The notes under the pieces were generated by a model. That model was not told the origin of the DNA, ran no database searches, and saw only the letters and a program-made list of their open reading frames with translations. The translations under genes were made by a program, and so were the position numbers. A stretch of DNA of 64,000 nt, from assembly GCA_016218685.1 (NCBI GenBank), contig JACRDD010000019.1:1-64000 (forward strand), given 5' to 3'. Within the stretch, counting starts at the first letter, position 1; the number at the start of each line of letters is the position of its first letter. This DNA is from Desulfobacterales bacterium (GTDB lineage Bacteria > Desulfobacterota > Desulfobacteria > Desulfobacterales > Desulfosarcinaceae). Below are positions 1 through 11,700 of this stretch, in pieces.

Positions 1-1
1 G

Positions 2-439
2 ATCTTCCCGTTGCTCACGGTGCAAGAGAATTTGAGCATCGGCCTGTCCACCGGCCGGCACAAGCAAAAGAAGATCCCCGACCTGGTCTTCGAACTCTTC
101 CCGGTCCTGGGCCAGATGCTCGGCCGGCTGGGCGGCGATCTTTCCGGCGGCCAGCAGCAGCAACTGGCCATCGGCCGAGCCCTGGTGTTGCAGCCCTCGC
201 TGCTGATTCTGGATGAGCCCACCGAAGGCATCCAGCCCAACATCGTCCAGGAGATCGGGGCCATTGTGCGGCGACTATGCGCTGAGCTGGGCATCACGGT
301 GCTGTTGGTCGAGCAGAAGCTGCACTTCACCCGCATGGTGGCCGACCGCTTCGCCATCATGGACCGCGGCCGGGTGGTGGTAACCGAAGAGATCGCGCAA
401 CTGGACGACCGCATGATCCAGCAGTATTTGACGGTGTGA
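2..439 (+). CDS. urtE: Urea ABC transporter ATP-binding protein UrtE, 3' part
   Basis: C-terminal 145 or so residues of a branched-chain-amino-acid/urea-type ABC ATPase; the 5' part lies before the window (the frame is open from base 2). The signature LSGGQQQQLAIGRAL is at 131-200, followed by Walker B LLILDEPTEGIQPN and the H-loop region LLVEQKLHFTRMVADR. The Walker A is outside the window. The assignment to UrtE rather than LivF rests on the position directly before ureD and on the EGIQPNIVQEI segment typical of UrtE. The stop codon overlaps the GTG start of ureD by four bases, so uptake and urease genes are probably one transcript. It would energise urea import at the inner membrane. Confidence 0.85.
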   Translation: MFPLLTVQENLSIGLSTGRHKQKKIPDLVFELFPVLGQMLGRLGGDLSGGQQQQLAIGRALVLQPSLLILDEPTEGIQPNIVQEIGAIVRRLCAELGITVLLVEQKLHFTRMVADRFAIMDRGRVVVTEEIAQLDDRMIQQYLTV

Positions 440-1284
440 ATATGGTTTCGTCGGCGACGATAGAAGCACCATCCCAGGGCTGGCAGGCCCAGTTGGCGCT
501 CGAATTCAGTTCGCGCCAGGGCCTGACCATCCTGAGCGGCAACCGCCACACGGGGCCGCTGCGCGTGCAGCGCACGCTCTATCCCGAGGCGCAGGTGTGC
601 CACGCCTGCCTGCTGCACCCGCCCGGCGGCGTGGTGGGCGGCGACCGCCTGCGGCTCGAAGTGGCAGTAAAAAGCGATGCGACCGCCTTGATCACCACGC
701 CGGGGGCGACCAAATTTTACCGCAGCGGCGGCGCGAGGGCCATCCAGGAGAGTTTACTCTCCATCGAACGCAACGCATGGCTGGAGTGGTTGCCCCAGGA
801 GAGCATCGTCTACCCGGAGGCGGATGCCCGGATCGCTACCCGGGTGAACCTGGCCGAGGGTGCCGGCTTCATGGGCTGGGAAACGGTGTGCATCGGACTG
901 CCGGCCTGCGGTCGGCCGTTTACTGCCGGGCGCCTGGAAACCAGCATCGAGATCCATCGCGGTGGCCGGCCGATCTTCAAGGATCGCCTGATGGTCGCGG
1001 ACCAAGCGGATCTCCGGCGACCGGCCGGTCTGCGCGGCTGCTCGGTGAGCGCCACGTTCGTCGCCACCGGCGGCCGGCCGGAGATGCTGGCGCCGCTGCG
1101 GGAGATTCTCCAAGGGGATGAGACGCGGCTGACCGGCATCACGCTCATGGAGGATCTGCTGGTGGCCCGGTATCTCGGCGACTCTTCCGCCGAAGCCAAA
1201 AAATTTTTTCATGAGCTCTGGAGCTGGCTCCGGCCCAATTTAAGCGGAAGAAAAGCATGTCCGCCCAGGATTTGGGAGACGTGA
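436..1284 (+). CDS. ureD: Urease accessory protein UreD
   Basis: 282-residue UreD/UreH scaffold protein that binds apo-urease together with UreF and UreG for nickel insertion. Family segments visible are HTGPLRVQRTLYPE, HPPGGVVGGDRL, TTPGATKFYR and LEWLPQESIVYPEA. The start taken is the GTG at 436, which overlaps the urtE stop (GTGA); an ATG six bases further in, at 442, is an alternative. The length is usual for the family. First gene of the urease block; ureA follows after a 23-base gap. Confidence 0.93.
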   Translation: MNMVSSATIEAPSQGWQAQLALEFSSRQGLTILSGNRHTGPLRVQRTLYPEAQVCHACLLHPPGGVVGGDRLRLEVAVKSDATALITTPGATKFYRSGGARAIQESLLSIERNAWLEWLPQESIVYPEADARIATRVNLAEGAGFMGWETVCIGLPACGRPFTAGRLETSIEIHRGGRPIFKDRLMVADQADLRRPAGLRGCSVSATFVATGGRPEMLAPLREILQGDETRLTGITLMEDLLVARYLGDSSAEAKKFFHELWSWLRPNLSGRKACPPRIWET

Positions 1285-1307
1285 CCCAAACGCAAAGGGA
1301 GTAAAGC

Positions 1308-1610
1308 ATGGAACTGACGCCACGAGAAAAAGACAAACTGCTGCTGTTCACCGCCGGACTGCTGGCCGAACGGCGCAAGGCGCGCGGCCTGAAGCTCAAC
1401 TACCCGGAAGCGGTGGCCCTGATCGGCGCCGCCATCATGGAGGGCGCCCGGGACGGCCGCACCGTGGCCGAGTTGATGGCCTACGGCCGCACCCTGCTCA
1501 CCCGGGACGAGGTCATGGAAGGCGTGGCCGAAATGGTCGATGAAGTGCAGGTGGAGGCCACCTTCCCGGACGGCACCAAACTGGTGACGGTGCATACCCC
1601 CATCCTTTAA
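1308..1610 (+). CDS. ureA: Urease subunit gamma
   Basis: 100-residue small structural subunit of urease (urea to ammonia and carbamate, cytoplasm). The protein begins [14 protein letters not shown] and carries [10 protein letters not shown] and the GRTVAELM segment, all family hallmarks, and it has the standard length of a separate gamma subunit. A GGGAGT ribosome site lies just before the ATG. ureB follows within 30 bases. Confidence 0.97.
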   Translation: MELTPREKDKLLLFTAGLLAERRKARGLKLNYPEAVALIGAAIMEGARDGRTVAELMAYGRTLLTRDEVMEGVAEMVDEVQVEATFPDGTKLVTVHTPIL

Positions 1611-1639
1611 CACAAGAGTTGATTTCAAGGAGAAAAGCA

Positions 1640-1957
1640 ATGATCCCCGGAGAAGTCATCACCCAGGAAGGCGACATTACGATCAATGCGGGGCGACCCT
1701 CGTTCCGGATCACGGTGGTCAACACCGGCGACCGGCCGATCCAGGTGGGCTCCCACTACCATTTTTATGAAACCAACGAGGCCCTGACGTTCGATCGCGG
1801 GCAGACCAAAGGCTACCGCCTGGATATCCCGGCCGGCACCGCCGTGCGCTTCGAGCCGGGCCAGAGCCGCGAGGTGGCGCTGGTGGCCTATGCCGGCCGG
1901 CGCCGGGTGTACGGCTTCAACAGCAAAATCATGGGCGCGCTGGAGGGCAAATCATGA
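1640..1957 (+). CDS. ureB: Urease subunit beta
   Basis: 105-residue beta subunit starting [12 protein letters not shown]. The ATG at 1640 is preceded by AAGGAG and is preferred to an upstream in-frame TTG at 1619. Conserved segments are [22 protein letters not shown]-like (here YETNEAL), [17 protein letters not shown] and GFNSKIMG. The stop overlaps the ureC ATG by four bases (ATGA), which implies translational coupling of the two structural subunits. Confidence 0.97.
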   Translation: MIPGEVITQEGDITINAGRPSFRITVVNTGDRPIQVGSHYHFYETNEALTFDRGQTKGYRLDIPAGTAVRFEPGQSREVALVAYAGRRRVYGFNSKIMGALEGKS

Positions 1958-3657
1958 AGCAGATCAGTCGCAAGGCCTATGCGGAGATGTTTGGCCCCAC
2001 CACGGGCGACCGGGTGCGTTTGGCCGACACCGACCTGTGGATCGAAGTGGAAGCAGATCGCACCATCTACGGCGAAGAGGTCAAGTTCGGCGGCGGGAAA
2101 GTGATCCGCGACGGCATGGGCCAGAGCCAGATCGGATGCAACGAGGCCGTGGATGTCGTGATCACCAACGCCCTGATCCTGGACCACTGGGGCATCGTCA
2201 AGGCCGACATCGGCATCAAAAACGGCCGTATCAGCGGTATCGGCAAGGCCGGCAACCCGGATGTGCAGCCGGGGGTGGATATCGTCATCGGCCCGGGCAC
2301 CGAAGCCATCGCCGGCGAGAAGAGCATCGTCACGGCCGGCGGCATCGACAGCCATATCCACTTCATCTGCCCCCAGCAGATCGAAGAGGCCCTGGCCGCC
2401 GGCATCACCACCATGCTGGGCGGCGGCACCGGCCCGGCCACCGGCACCAACGCCACCACCTGCACCCCCGGCATCTGGAACCTGCACCGCATGCTCCAGG
2501 CCGCCGATGCCTTTCCCATGAACCTGGGCTTTCTGGGCAAGGGCAACGCCAGTCTGCCCCTGGCCTTGGAAGAGCAGGTGGCCGCCGGCGCCATGGGGCT
2601 CAAGCTGCACGAAGACTGGGGCACCACCCCGGCGGCCATCGACACCTGCCTCTCGGTGGCCGACGCCCTGGACGTGCAGGTGGCCATCCACACCGACACG
2701 CTCAACGAGTCGGGGTTCGTGGAGCACACCCTGGCGGCCTTCAAGGGCCGCACGATCCACACCTACCACACCGAAGGGGCCGGCGGTGGCCACGCGCCGG
2801 ACATCATCCGGGCCTGCGGCCTTTCCAACGTGCTGCCTTCGTCCACCAACCCCACGCGGCCCTATACGATTAACACCGTGGACGAGCACCTGGACATGCT
2901 CATGGTGTGCCACCACCTGGACCCGCGCATCGCCGAGGATGTGGCCTTTGCCGAGTCGCGCATCCGGCGCGAGACCATCGCCGCCGAAGATATTCTCCAC
3001 GACCTGGGCGCCTTTTCCATGATCTCGTCCGATTCCCAGGCCATGGGCCGCGTGGGCGAAGTGATCATCCGCACCTGGCAGACGGCCCACAAGATGAAAG
3101 TGCAGCGCGGCAGCCTGGCCCAGGACCCGGCGCGCCACGACAACCTGCGCGCCCGGCGCTACATGGCCAAATACACCATCAATCCGGCCATCGCCCACGG
3201 CATCGGCCACGAGGTGGGCTCGGTGGAGGTGGGCAAGCTGGCCGACCTGGTGCTCTGGAAGCCGGCGCTCTTCGGCGTCAAGCCCAGCCTGGTCCTCAAG
3301 GGCGGTCTGATCGCCATGGCGCCCATGGGCGATCCCAATGCGTCGATCCCCTCGCCCCAGCCGGTGCACTACCGCCCCATGTTCGGGGCCTTCGGCGGCG
3401 CCACACCCGCCACCAAACTGACCTTCATCTCTCGGGCGGCCGTGGAACGGGATCTGCCCCTGGTGTTGGGCCTGCGCGCCAAGATCGGCGTGGTGCGCGA
3501 CTGCCGGCGCATCGGCAAACGGGATATGCGCCTGAACGACTATCTGCCGCGCATCGAGGTCGATCCCCAGACCTATGCGGTGCGGGCCGACGGCGAGCTG
3601 CTGACCTGCGAACCGGCCACGGTGCTGCCCATGGCCCAGCGCTACTTCCTCTTTTAA
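1954..3657 (+). CDS. ureC: Urease subunit alpha (catalytic)
   Basis: 567-residue catalytic subunit, normal family length. The dinuclear nickel site is complete and falls on the canonical numbering: His134 and His136 (HIHF), Lys217 to be carbamylated (GLKLHEDWG) with His219, His246 (AIHTDT), His272 (TYHTEG), the flap Cys319-His320 (MVCHHLDP) and Asp360 (SSDSQAMGR). It should be an active, nickel-dependent urea amidohydrolase once UreDEFG have loaded the metal. It directly follows and overlaps ureB. Confidence 0.98.
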   Translation: MKQISRKAYAEMFGPTTGDRVRLADTDLWIEVEADRTIYGEEVKFGGGKVIRDGMGQSQIGCNEAVDVVITNALILDHWGIVKADIGIKNGRISGIGKAGNPDVQPGVDIVIGPGTEAIAGEKSIVTAGGIDSHIHFICPQQIEEALAAGITTMLGGGTGPATGTNATTCTPGIWNLHRMLQAADAFPMNLGFLGKGNASLPLALEEQVAAGAMGLKLHEDWGTTPAAIDTCLSVADALDVQVAIHTDTLNESGFVEHTLAAFKGRTIHTYHTEGAGGGHAPDIIRACGLSNVLPSSTNPTRPYTINTVDEHLDMLMVCHHLDPRIAEDVAFAESRIRRETIAAEDILHDLGAFSMISSDSQAMGRVGEVIIRTWQTAHKMKVQRGSLAQDPARHDNLRARRYMAKYTINPAIAHGIGHEVGSVEVGKLADLVLWKPALFGVKPSLVLKGGLIAMAPMGDPNASIPSPQPVHYRPMFGAFGGATPATKLTFISRAAVERDLPLVLGLRAKIGVVRDCRRIGKRDMRLNDYLPRIEVDPQTYAVRADGELLTCEPATVLPMAQRYFLF

Positions 3658-3673
3658 AGGAGGGGGAGACGAC

Positions 3674-4114
3674 ATGATTCGCCTGACCAAAAAACTCCAG
3701 GGACCCGGCAAAGGCCATGCCACCCTGACCCTGCCCTGGGAGCAGCGCACCCGCAGCCGCCTGCGGGTGGTGTTGGACAATGGCGTGGAGGCCGGCCTGT
3801 TCCTGGAACGCGGCACCATCCTGCGCGGCGGCGACCTGCTGGCCGCCGAAGACGGCATGGTGGTGCGGGTGCAGGCGGCCGACGAGCCGCTCTCCAGCGT
3901 GATTTGCGACGATGCCCTGAAGATGGCCCGGGTCTGCTACCATCTGGGAAACCGGCATACGGCCCTGGAGATCAGCGCCGGAGAGATCCGTTATCTGCGC
4001 GACCCAGTGCTCGATGCCCTGGTGCAGCACCTGGGCCTTTCGGTGCAACACATCGCGGCGCCCTTCGAGCCGGAAGTCGGCGCTTACGCAGGCCATGGGC
4101 ACAGCCATGACTGA
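3674..4114 (+). CDS. ureE: Urease accessory metallochaperone UreE
   Basis: 146-residue nickel chaperone that hands Ni to UreG. The N-terminal domain covers roughly residues 1-75 (LPWEQRTRSRLRVVLDNG, LERGTILRGGDLL) and the metal-binding domain follows (YHLGNRH, VLDALVQHLGLSV). The tail AGHGHSHD is a short version of the His-rich Ni-binding tails of this family. RBS GGAGGGGG lies before the ATG. The last codons overlap the ureF start. Confidence 0.95.
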   Translation: MIRLTKKLQGPGKGHATLTLPWEQRTRSRLRVVLDNGVEAGLFLERGTILRGGDLLAAEDGMVVRVQAADEPLSSVICDDALKMARVCYHLGNRHTALEISAGEIRYLRDPVLDALVQHLGLSVQHIAAPFEPEVGAYAGHGHSHD

Positions 4115-4784
4115 GAGGCACGCCCATCTGCTTCGGCTCCTGCACCTGGCCAGCCCGTCGCTGCCCACCGGCGCCTTTGCCTACTCCCAGGGGCTGGAGT
4201 GGGCCATCGCAGCCGGCTGGGTCCGGGACGCGGCCACCCTGGAAGCCTGGCTGGCTGATCTGCTGCGCCACAGCCTGGCTCGGGCGGAGATTCCCCTGCT
4301 GGCCCGCATGGTCGCGGCCGGCCGGGAGCATAACGAATCCGACCTGGCCCGCTGGTGCGATCTTCTCCTGGCCCTGCGGGAGACAAGCGAACTGCGCCTG
4401 GAAGAGAAGAACCGCGGCCGGGCCATGGCCACTTTGCTGGAAGGCTTGAAAGTCCCCCTCTCCCCGGGAGAAAAAGCCATCGCGGCCCAAAGCCAACTGG
4501 CCGGCTTCGCCCTGGCCGCGGCGCGATGGGAGATCCCCCTGCCCGAGGCGGCCGCGGGATACGCCTGGTCCTGGCTGGAAAACCAGACCCTGGCCGGCAT
4601 CAAGACCATTCCCTTAGGCCAGACCGAAGGCCACCGCATCCTGTTGCACATGGACGAAACGCTGGCGGCGGCCGTGGCCCTGGGCCTGACCCTGGAAGAC
4701 GACGCCATCGGCGCCGCCAGCCCAGCCCTGGCCATCGCCAGCAGTAGGCATGAAACCCAATACACGCGACTCTACCGATCGTAA
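4107..4784 (+). CDS. ureF: Urease accessory protein UreF
   Basis: 225-residue all-helical UreF, which bridges UreD and UreG in the nickel insertion complex. The hallmark [20 protein letters not shown] begins near residue 13, and GQTEGHRIL and the C-terminal [14 protein letters not shown] are also family-typical. The start at 4107 overlaps the end of ureE; an in-frame ATG at 4095 is an alternative. Much longer readings upstream are only the ureE shadow. Confidence 0.93.
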   Translation: MTERHAHLLRLLHLASPSLPTGAFAYSQGLEWAIAAGWVRDAATLEAWLADLLRHSLARAEIPLLARMVAAGREHNESDLARWCDLLLALRETSELRLEEKNRGRAMATLLEGLKVPLSPGEKAIAAQSQLAGFALAAARWEIPLPEAAAGYAWSWLENQTLAGIKTIPLGQTEGHRILLHMDETLAAAVALGLTLEDDAIGAASPALAIASSRHETQYTRLYRS

Positions 4785-4795
4785 GCGAGGATCTT

Positions 4796-5473
4796 ATGAG
4801 CACTTCATCTTCTCCCCTGCGGGTCGGCATCGGCGGCCCGGTGGGTTCGGGCAAGACCGCTTTGGTCGAACAGCTCTGCCGCCGCATGCGCAAAACATAC
4901 AACATCGCGGTAGTGACCAACGACATCTACACCCGCGAGGATGCCGAGTTCCTGATCCGCCACCAGGCCCTGTCGGCCGACCGCATCCTGGGCGTGGAGA
5001 CCGGCGGCTGCCCGCACACCGCCATCCGCGAGGACGCCTCCATGAACCTGGCCGCCGTGGCCGACCTGATCCAGCGTTTTCCCGGGCTGGAGTGCATCTT
5101 CGTGGAGAGCGGCGGCGACAACCTGAGCGCCACCTTCAGCCCCGAACTGGCCGATCTTTTCATCTACGTGATCGACGTGGCCGCCGGCGACAAGATCCCG
5201 CGCAAAGGCGGGCCGGGCATCACGCGCTCGGACCTGCTGGTGATCAACAAGATCGACCTGGCCCCTCTGGTGGGCGCCTCGCTGGACGTGATGGAAAGGG
5301 ATGCTCTCAAAATGCGCGGCGAAAAGCCCTTTCTCTTCACCAACATGAAGACAGGCCAGGGAATCGATGCTATCATCGCCTTTATCGTCCGGGCGGGCAT
5401 GCTGAGCGAAAAGAAGGTGGTTGAAGTGTCTAACACCCCGGCTGATCGAGAAGGAAAACACCTCAGCAGATAA
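4796..5473 (+). CDS. ureG: Urease accessory GTPase UreG with an altered C-terminal tail
   Basis: 225-residue SIMIBI-class GTPase that powers nickel delivery to urease. The P-loop GGPVGSGKT (Lys20), the Ni-binding Cys72-Pro73-His74 and the NKID guanine motif are present. The bases coding residues 127-203 are repeated downstream at 11841-12072 at about 95% identity. After residue 203 (AGML) the two copies part: this gene continues with a 22-residue tail ([20 protein letters not shown]...), whereas the downstream copy ends ADAKGR. All catalytic parts are intact, so it is probably functional, but its 3' end appears to have been exchanged when the STAND gene segment arrived. Confidence 0.95.
   Translation: MSTSSSPLRVGIGGPVGSGKTALVEQLCRRMRKTYNIAVVTNDIYTREDAEFLIRHQALSADRILGVETGGCPHTAIREDASMNLAAVADLIQRFPGLECIFVESGGDNLSATFSPELADLFIYVIDVAAGDKIPRKGGPGITRSDLLVINKIDLAPLVGASLDVMERDALKMRGEKPFLFTNMKTGQGIDAIIAFIVRAGMLSEKKVVEVSNTPADREGKHLSR
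5173..5404 (+). repeat. Direct repeat, ureG 3' segment, left copy
   Basis: 232 bases matching 11841-12072 without gaps and with about ten substitutions by eye. A run of about 50 bases near the 3' side is identical in both copies. It brackets the STAND gene. The divergence says the copies are either old or came from different strains. Confidence 0.9.
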
Positions 5474-5785
5474 CAAACGCGCAAATAAATTACGCAGGCC
5501 ACCTCCCTGAATATTTTACGAAATACGGGAGTGGATCAGCGTTCGGCTTTTTTGTTGAATTATTGGGTGGGAATCCCCCTGGCATCCAGTTCGCCATGGG
5601 GCAAAGCCTTCTGAAAAACCTACGGTGAAGATAGCCTCGCCTCTTATGGTGGCATTCCACAGTTAACATGCTATAAAAGATTGTGCTGTAGATAGGTGAG
5701 CTTTAATAGATCAATATATCGGTAGCACTCATTTCCAGATGTACCTTTAGAAAACTACGCACCAGTAACCAAGTTTGACATCTAC
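5474..5785. other. AT-rich intergenic region before the STAND gene
   Basis: 312 bases without a convincing gene, clearly lower in GC than the urease genes. It holds an imperfect inverted repeat with CTCCC/GGGAG arms at about 5509-5533 and a TATAAA at about 5672 that could serve as a -10 element of a promoter for the next gene. No tRNA, integrase site or terminator with a clean U-run was seen. Confidence 0.5.
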
Positions 5786-8700
5786 ATGACTATAGATCGA
5801 AAGCGCGGAAACAAGTCGGCTGGCATCGGCGACCCATATTGGTATGAATGGGGTATCGGACTGCTAAAGGCCGTCGAGATGCTGAATCCAGATTCGGGCA
5901 TTGATGCCGTCGCGTTCCAGAAGGATGGCGTCAAGGGATGGGACGATGTAATTATTCGGTACCATTCAGGACACAAAGTTTACTACCAGGTTAAACACTC
6001 AAGACCCCGATCACACTTAACGTTCTCAGATCTCGTGGCCAAAACTGAGAACGGAACCTCACTTCTTGGTTCGCTCTCGGCTGCATGGCACGATATTGGG
6101 CCCAGCAGAACTGACACCTCCTGCATTCTTATCACTAATCGCAGCACTGGCACAAAGCCTAGCAGATCAAAGAACGGAGCTTTTTACCCCCCGCTTTCAA
6201 AGTTCATCGAGCACATCTCCACAGAGTTGGGCAGGGTCGCGTCCCTTGAGGCCGTTATCGTGCCTGATGAATGGCAAGATGCATGGGGCCTCTGGCTATC
6301 CGAAATGGGGGCCATCCCTCCCAATGAGAAAATTCACTTCTTACGCGCGATGACTATTTCGAGCGAAGCACCACAGCTCGAGGAGATGCAGGATAAGCTT
6401 TGTGCTTCACTTTCAGCCGCCTTGGGCATCTCAAAACTCAAAGCGAAACCGCTCATTCAGAACCTACTATCTGCGCTTTTTAAGTGGACAACGTCTTTGC
6501 GCGGGGAAAATGAGTGGGTGACCCCAGAAGATGTTATGCAGACCCTTGCAGAGTCGGAACCGGACATTTTTGGATATTGTGATGTGCCCACCCCCGCGCC
6601 GTATTTCCCATCACGAGAGGCCGCGGCGGATGCCATAACCGAATTGCTGACCCGTGACGCAGAACACCAGGTCGTGTTTCTTGAGGCATCCCCAGGATCG
6701 GGCAAAACGAGTGTGGTGAGCCGCATAGTAAATCAACGGGCTGACGACTATTCCACGCTCACAGTAGACATCCGTTACTACGCATACAAACCAATAACCC
6801 CTGATTCACCTGCTTTACCCGCAGACGCAGATTTGTCAGCTTCACCGGAGTCTCTTTGGTATTCGCTCCTCAGCCAGGTCCGCGAGCGCCTACGTGGCCG
6901 ACTGATGGAGTTTCGAGTACCGGTCAGAAATCATTTCATTACAGCCTCAGAGGCCAGGGATAATGTATTACGTCTCTCCACCTTGCTCGCGAAGGACAAA
7001 CGTACTCCGTTCGTGATAGTTATCGATGGAATCGATCATGCTGCGAGAGCTCACCGCAAAGGCATTCCATCACTGTTAGAGTCCCTCCCAGCGCCAGAGG
7101 TAATACCAAACGGGGTCAGGATATTAATCGCTGGTCAACCTGCGGCGGGATATCCGGAGTATCCCATCTGGTTGCGCACCCACCACAGACTGGTGGCTAA
7201 AATAGGGCTTGGCCCGATTAAGATCCAGGATACGCGGCTCCTTCTCAATAGTTCGCCCACGAAAATATCAGCAGAAAACCTGGAGCATGCTGCTCGTATC
7301 ATACAGGGAGTGGCCGATGGCAATACGCTCGCAATGGTTTTCTCGGTGGCGGAAGCAGAACGATGTCAGGGACTAGATGAACTTCAAGAACGACTCACCA
7401 AAAGGCAGCTGCATTCCGGAGTACATGCATACTACCAGGCTATATGGAATGCCGCTATCCCGGCTTCGCCAAGTGGAATTGCACCATATCTTTCTTCTGT
7501 ACTATGCATTCTGAGGGAACGCGTCACCGGGACTATGATGCACGAGGCGTTTCCCGCATGGGGTAAACCAGCACCAGAGTGGGATGCCATTCTTACTTCA
7601 CTGGAACCTTTGGTGGTTCATGATGAAAGAGGATTTCGTGTTAAACACAACGATATCAGAGTCTTCTTGGAAGGAGAGATGCGCACGGACAATACAGCAC
7701 TGATGCGCGTCGCATCATTGCTTGCGAATTATTACATGGGCCCATCAGCGGACCCTTACTTCAGGCAAGAAAGCGTTTTTACTCTATTGGGGCTTTCGGG
7801 TAGGGCCGCGGAAAAAGCCCGAATCTTTAATCCTGCCTGGGTGCTGGATGCAGCAGCCTACGGTAGAGACATATCTGCTATTCAAAGAGAAGCAGAAGAA
7901 GCGTTCCAAGCTGTTCCCGACCTAAGAGATTGGGATGCCGCATTAGATGTGGCATGCGGTGGACTGACGCTTGCAAAGCTCACGGAATGCATTGATGCAT
8001 CCCCTGAGCTTTTGGAACGTTCAGGTATCTCAAGAAAGCCATTGCCCCAGTGCCTTGAAACTGAGCGATTTGTGCTCCCGTTCAATCGATGGAATGACAG
8101 TACAATTCGCAGGATTCTGAGTGACGCTAAAATTCTATTTGAGAGCGCTGAAATTGACCGTGCAAAAGGACTGATGGAGCATTGGTTGTCTGGCATCTCA
8201 CCTATGGCTATAGCCACATCTGTAGCGGGCATGATCGACAACCATGGCATCCGAAATGAAAAAACTCTTGCCATCGGCGTAGGCTCGTTATTTGAAGATT
8301 GGGGACTTATCTCTTTTAGATTGGAAATACAGACAGATAGAGGAGACCCTACCAGCGATCTTGAAAACGAAGCAACCTATCTTTTTGAGAAGGGCTGGAT
8401 TACTACATGCGTTGTAGAATCCGATCAGGAGGGGGCCTTTACAAGATTGAAGGCGTTCAATCCCCGCTACATTGGCACATTAGAGGTGGCTATAGAAGAG
8501 GCTTCCAAGAAAGGCATGTGGGATTTTGTCGGCAATCTTTTGGTAACGCTCACTAAAAACAAGGACGGTCTGAATTTTGATTTTCGAATCAAAGCAGCAT
8601 ACTGGTCATTGAAGGCCCTTGGAGCGGACTCAGCAAAGGACTGGCTTGCGGTACTTCCAGAGGTAAGAACCGGCCAATACCCTTCAAATAGTGATGAGAT

Positions 8701-11700
8701 GCCTCTGATGATCTATTTGGCCAAGGTTATTGGCTGGGTCGAACCGCAGCGGGAAGCTTCTTCGATTGCCGCCGAGCTCGTCGATACTATCATTTTACAA
8801 CGTCGGCACGTTCACGACCGAGGATCACTTTTGCTTCCGTTGAAAGCCGCGGCAATGATCGGTATTATTGAGCGGATGCTTAGAAAGAAGGACCCAAGCA
8901 GTGCTGCTGCATTGGTGCCACCCTCTACTGTGAGGGGTGTAATTGAGCTTATCTGGAAAAACAGACACTCTCCTGATCTTTATGAATTCCGTGGTAAAGC
9001 ACTTAATCTGACATTCGAGCTCATAAAACATTGTCTGGAAATCGGAGGCGCTCATGGTGAGATGGTTCTTTCACTCAGCCTATCTAACGCGGAACTATTC
9101 CCAGTTGACCAGCGCATGCCAGTTCTTTGGGAAATCTTGCGCAGTAGGGGATACACCGACGTCCTGTACAGATGGGCAAATCACTGGATAGGTGAGCAAG
9201 GGGCGGCATGGTCAGGTGTTGATTTTTCCGAACGGGCCGAAATTGTAGACAAAATGTCTCACATAGCTCGAGAAGAGGGATGGGACGAAATGGCCACTGC
9301 GGCTGAAACAAAGCTTCGCCATCACCTCATCGGGTACTCAACTCACAAAGAGTATGCATTCCGGGAGCCTCTGGACTGGTTGGGAGAAATGGTTCGCCAT
9401 ACCCCGTGTGCTTGGTGCGAGGAGGGTATACAATTACTTGAGCTCTGTCGGGAGTGCGACGACCAAGGTGGGGATAACCGTTTCCGTTCTGATATCAAGG
9501 CTGAAGTTGCAGCGGCTGCATTCCGCTGTGGGCCGGCAAGTGCCTGGGCCTTCTTTCACTGGTTTGATAAGGAGACGCAACAACATTGGCTTCAGACTGT
9601 TCGGGCTACCCTGACCGAGGCTATCAAGCGCGTAATCTCCGATGGGACAGTCACTAATCCCACGGATATTCTTGCGCTGTGGAGCTGTGCTGTAGGTTTG
9701 ACGAGATGGTTCGACAAGTACCAGGCTCAAACGCTAACAGCAATTCGTGATAGCATAATTGCTAAATCCCCGCCGGAAGGCAGAGATGATCTCTTGAATC
9801 GCATGCGATCGATAACTCCTGGTGAGGTGTTGCGCGAAGAGTACGACAAAGATGGGCAGAATCATGAACCGATGGTTGAGGATGGTATATCAAGCACTGA
9901 AGCAAATAAAGTTGAGGATGCCGTCGCTGCATTGGTTCTGCAAGTGGAGGGAGGACAGGAGCCCAGTTTATTGATGATAGGGCAGCTTGCCCTCCGGATT
10001 GCTCGGGATAACCCCGCGAATCGAGAGAAGTTGATGAGTACCATCTTCGAGCTTGTGGATACCAACAGCAACTATTCCACGAAATGGGGTTACTGGGGGA
10101 AGGCACACCCACTGAGAAACCTGGTTCCAGCCATTCGGGAGCATGAGGTGTGGGAACTAATGCGAGCGGCGATTCGTTCCGTAGGGACAGCATCTTGGAC
10201 CTGGTCGGTGCCTCACAATGTTCACCTGATCTGCCTATTCTATGCAGCGGGCAAAGGAATAGAGCAATTGAAGAGAGGCGCCCAATCAGTGCTCGCGATG
10301 CACCGATTGTGGGCAAGATTACCGGAGGGCCCGGGCACAGACGTAAAAGAACACTCGGTCGAAAATTCAGTGAATAACTGGTCGTGCTTTTCTGCGCTTG
10401 TTCTACGCCGCATGCTTTCAGCAGACAGCGCTGAAACTATATCTGCAGCACTTCGTGGGCTCGCTGCTGTTGTGGAAGTCCTACCAGAAAACCTACCTAT
10501 TGTTTTTTCCCATTGTGGGCAACGGGAACGATCATGGTTACTGCTTTGTATGGAGGTCTGGGCGGCGCGGCATCCAAAAGTTATAGCACCAGTGCTCGAA
10601 GAGATGTGTATTCAAGAAAAAGGTGGCAAATTGCTTACCAAAATTCAGCTCTGGATCTGCAGGTTGATGCTTGGAAAGACCGCTGCTGGTGGAAAGCCCA
10701 ACTCATCGTTTATGCCCACAGCGATCCGCGAATCTGAAGGATATAGCCAAATATTAACCAGACGGCAAAAATTGCTAAAAGCAGGTTCCAGAGCTGAGGG
10801 GAGCACTCGGCTTGCAAATACTTATTCAGCAGCACACGGCTGGATTAGCCGGATCGCCAAGGTCACAGGGCATGACACTAATGATCTTGAGTCAAAAATA
10901 GCAGAAGCTATAAACACTCAGCCTCCTAATATGGATGAATCTTTAAGGCCGAGTATACAAAGGGCTTTCGCCACTGAGGATGGCGACATGATCATCACCG
11001 GAGGGATGGAGACTATATTGGATGACGTACTCACGCTTGAGTTGCGCAAACCTGAATGGAGTGAGAATGATGCCTCGAATATCGCTATTGCCATCACCCA
11101 AGGAGATGACCCTTGGATTGTAAGGCAATCGCCGCTTCCGTCACCACCGTCGTTTGATTGGCCAGAACAGAAGGAAGTTGAGAATTGGCTGGATTCCAAA
11201 ACAGACAATGGGGAGGTGCTCAATCGGCTGAGGCTTCTTACCAGGGGAGACGATTTACAGGATGGGCAGGTTACTCTGGGAAGTTACCTCCGGTTGTTCA
11301 CATCTCATTACGATTTCGAGATGTGGTATTGGCTCGAACATGTTCGTTCCGAAGGCAACGTGGCAAGTAGGGCACCGCTCTGCCCGTCGGGAAGGTGTTT
11401 TCAATTATTTTTGTCTGACAGGTTTGAACCGCAACCAGCAGGCCGCGCGCCGCTTGTTTTTTTCTCCCGTTCGTTTCTCTCGCTTTCCTTCAGCACATTG
11501 GAGATAATCCCGGCAAAACTTCTTCAAGAGCACCTTAGATGGGAACCTTCGGCTGAGAACCCACTTGTGTGGCATAAGGATGGTCGTATCATAGCCAAAT
11601 ACGAAAGATACCACGGCCCACTAAATTACAACTGGAGTCGGAGACATATGCGGAAGCCGACCCTTTCCCGCTGGGTGGTGAGCGCCGAGGAGTTAGCCAA

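Noticed and set aside
1888-3858. Long minus-strand frame across ureC
   Set aside because: A GC-rich shadow frame with His/Gly-rich composition and no family features; ureC is complete on the plus strand. The same holds for long minus-strand frames over the transglutaminase and ATP-grasp genes and for plus-strand frames over the Hsp70 genes.
5474-5785. Integration site or CRISPR-like repeat beside the STAND gene
   Set aside because: No regularly spaced repeats, tRNA end or recombinase gene were found; only a weak inverted repeat.
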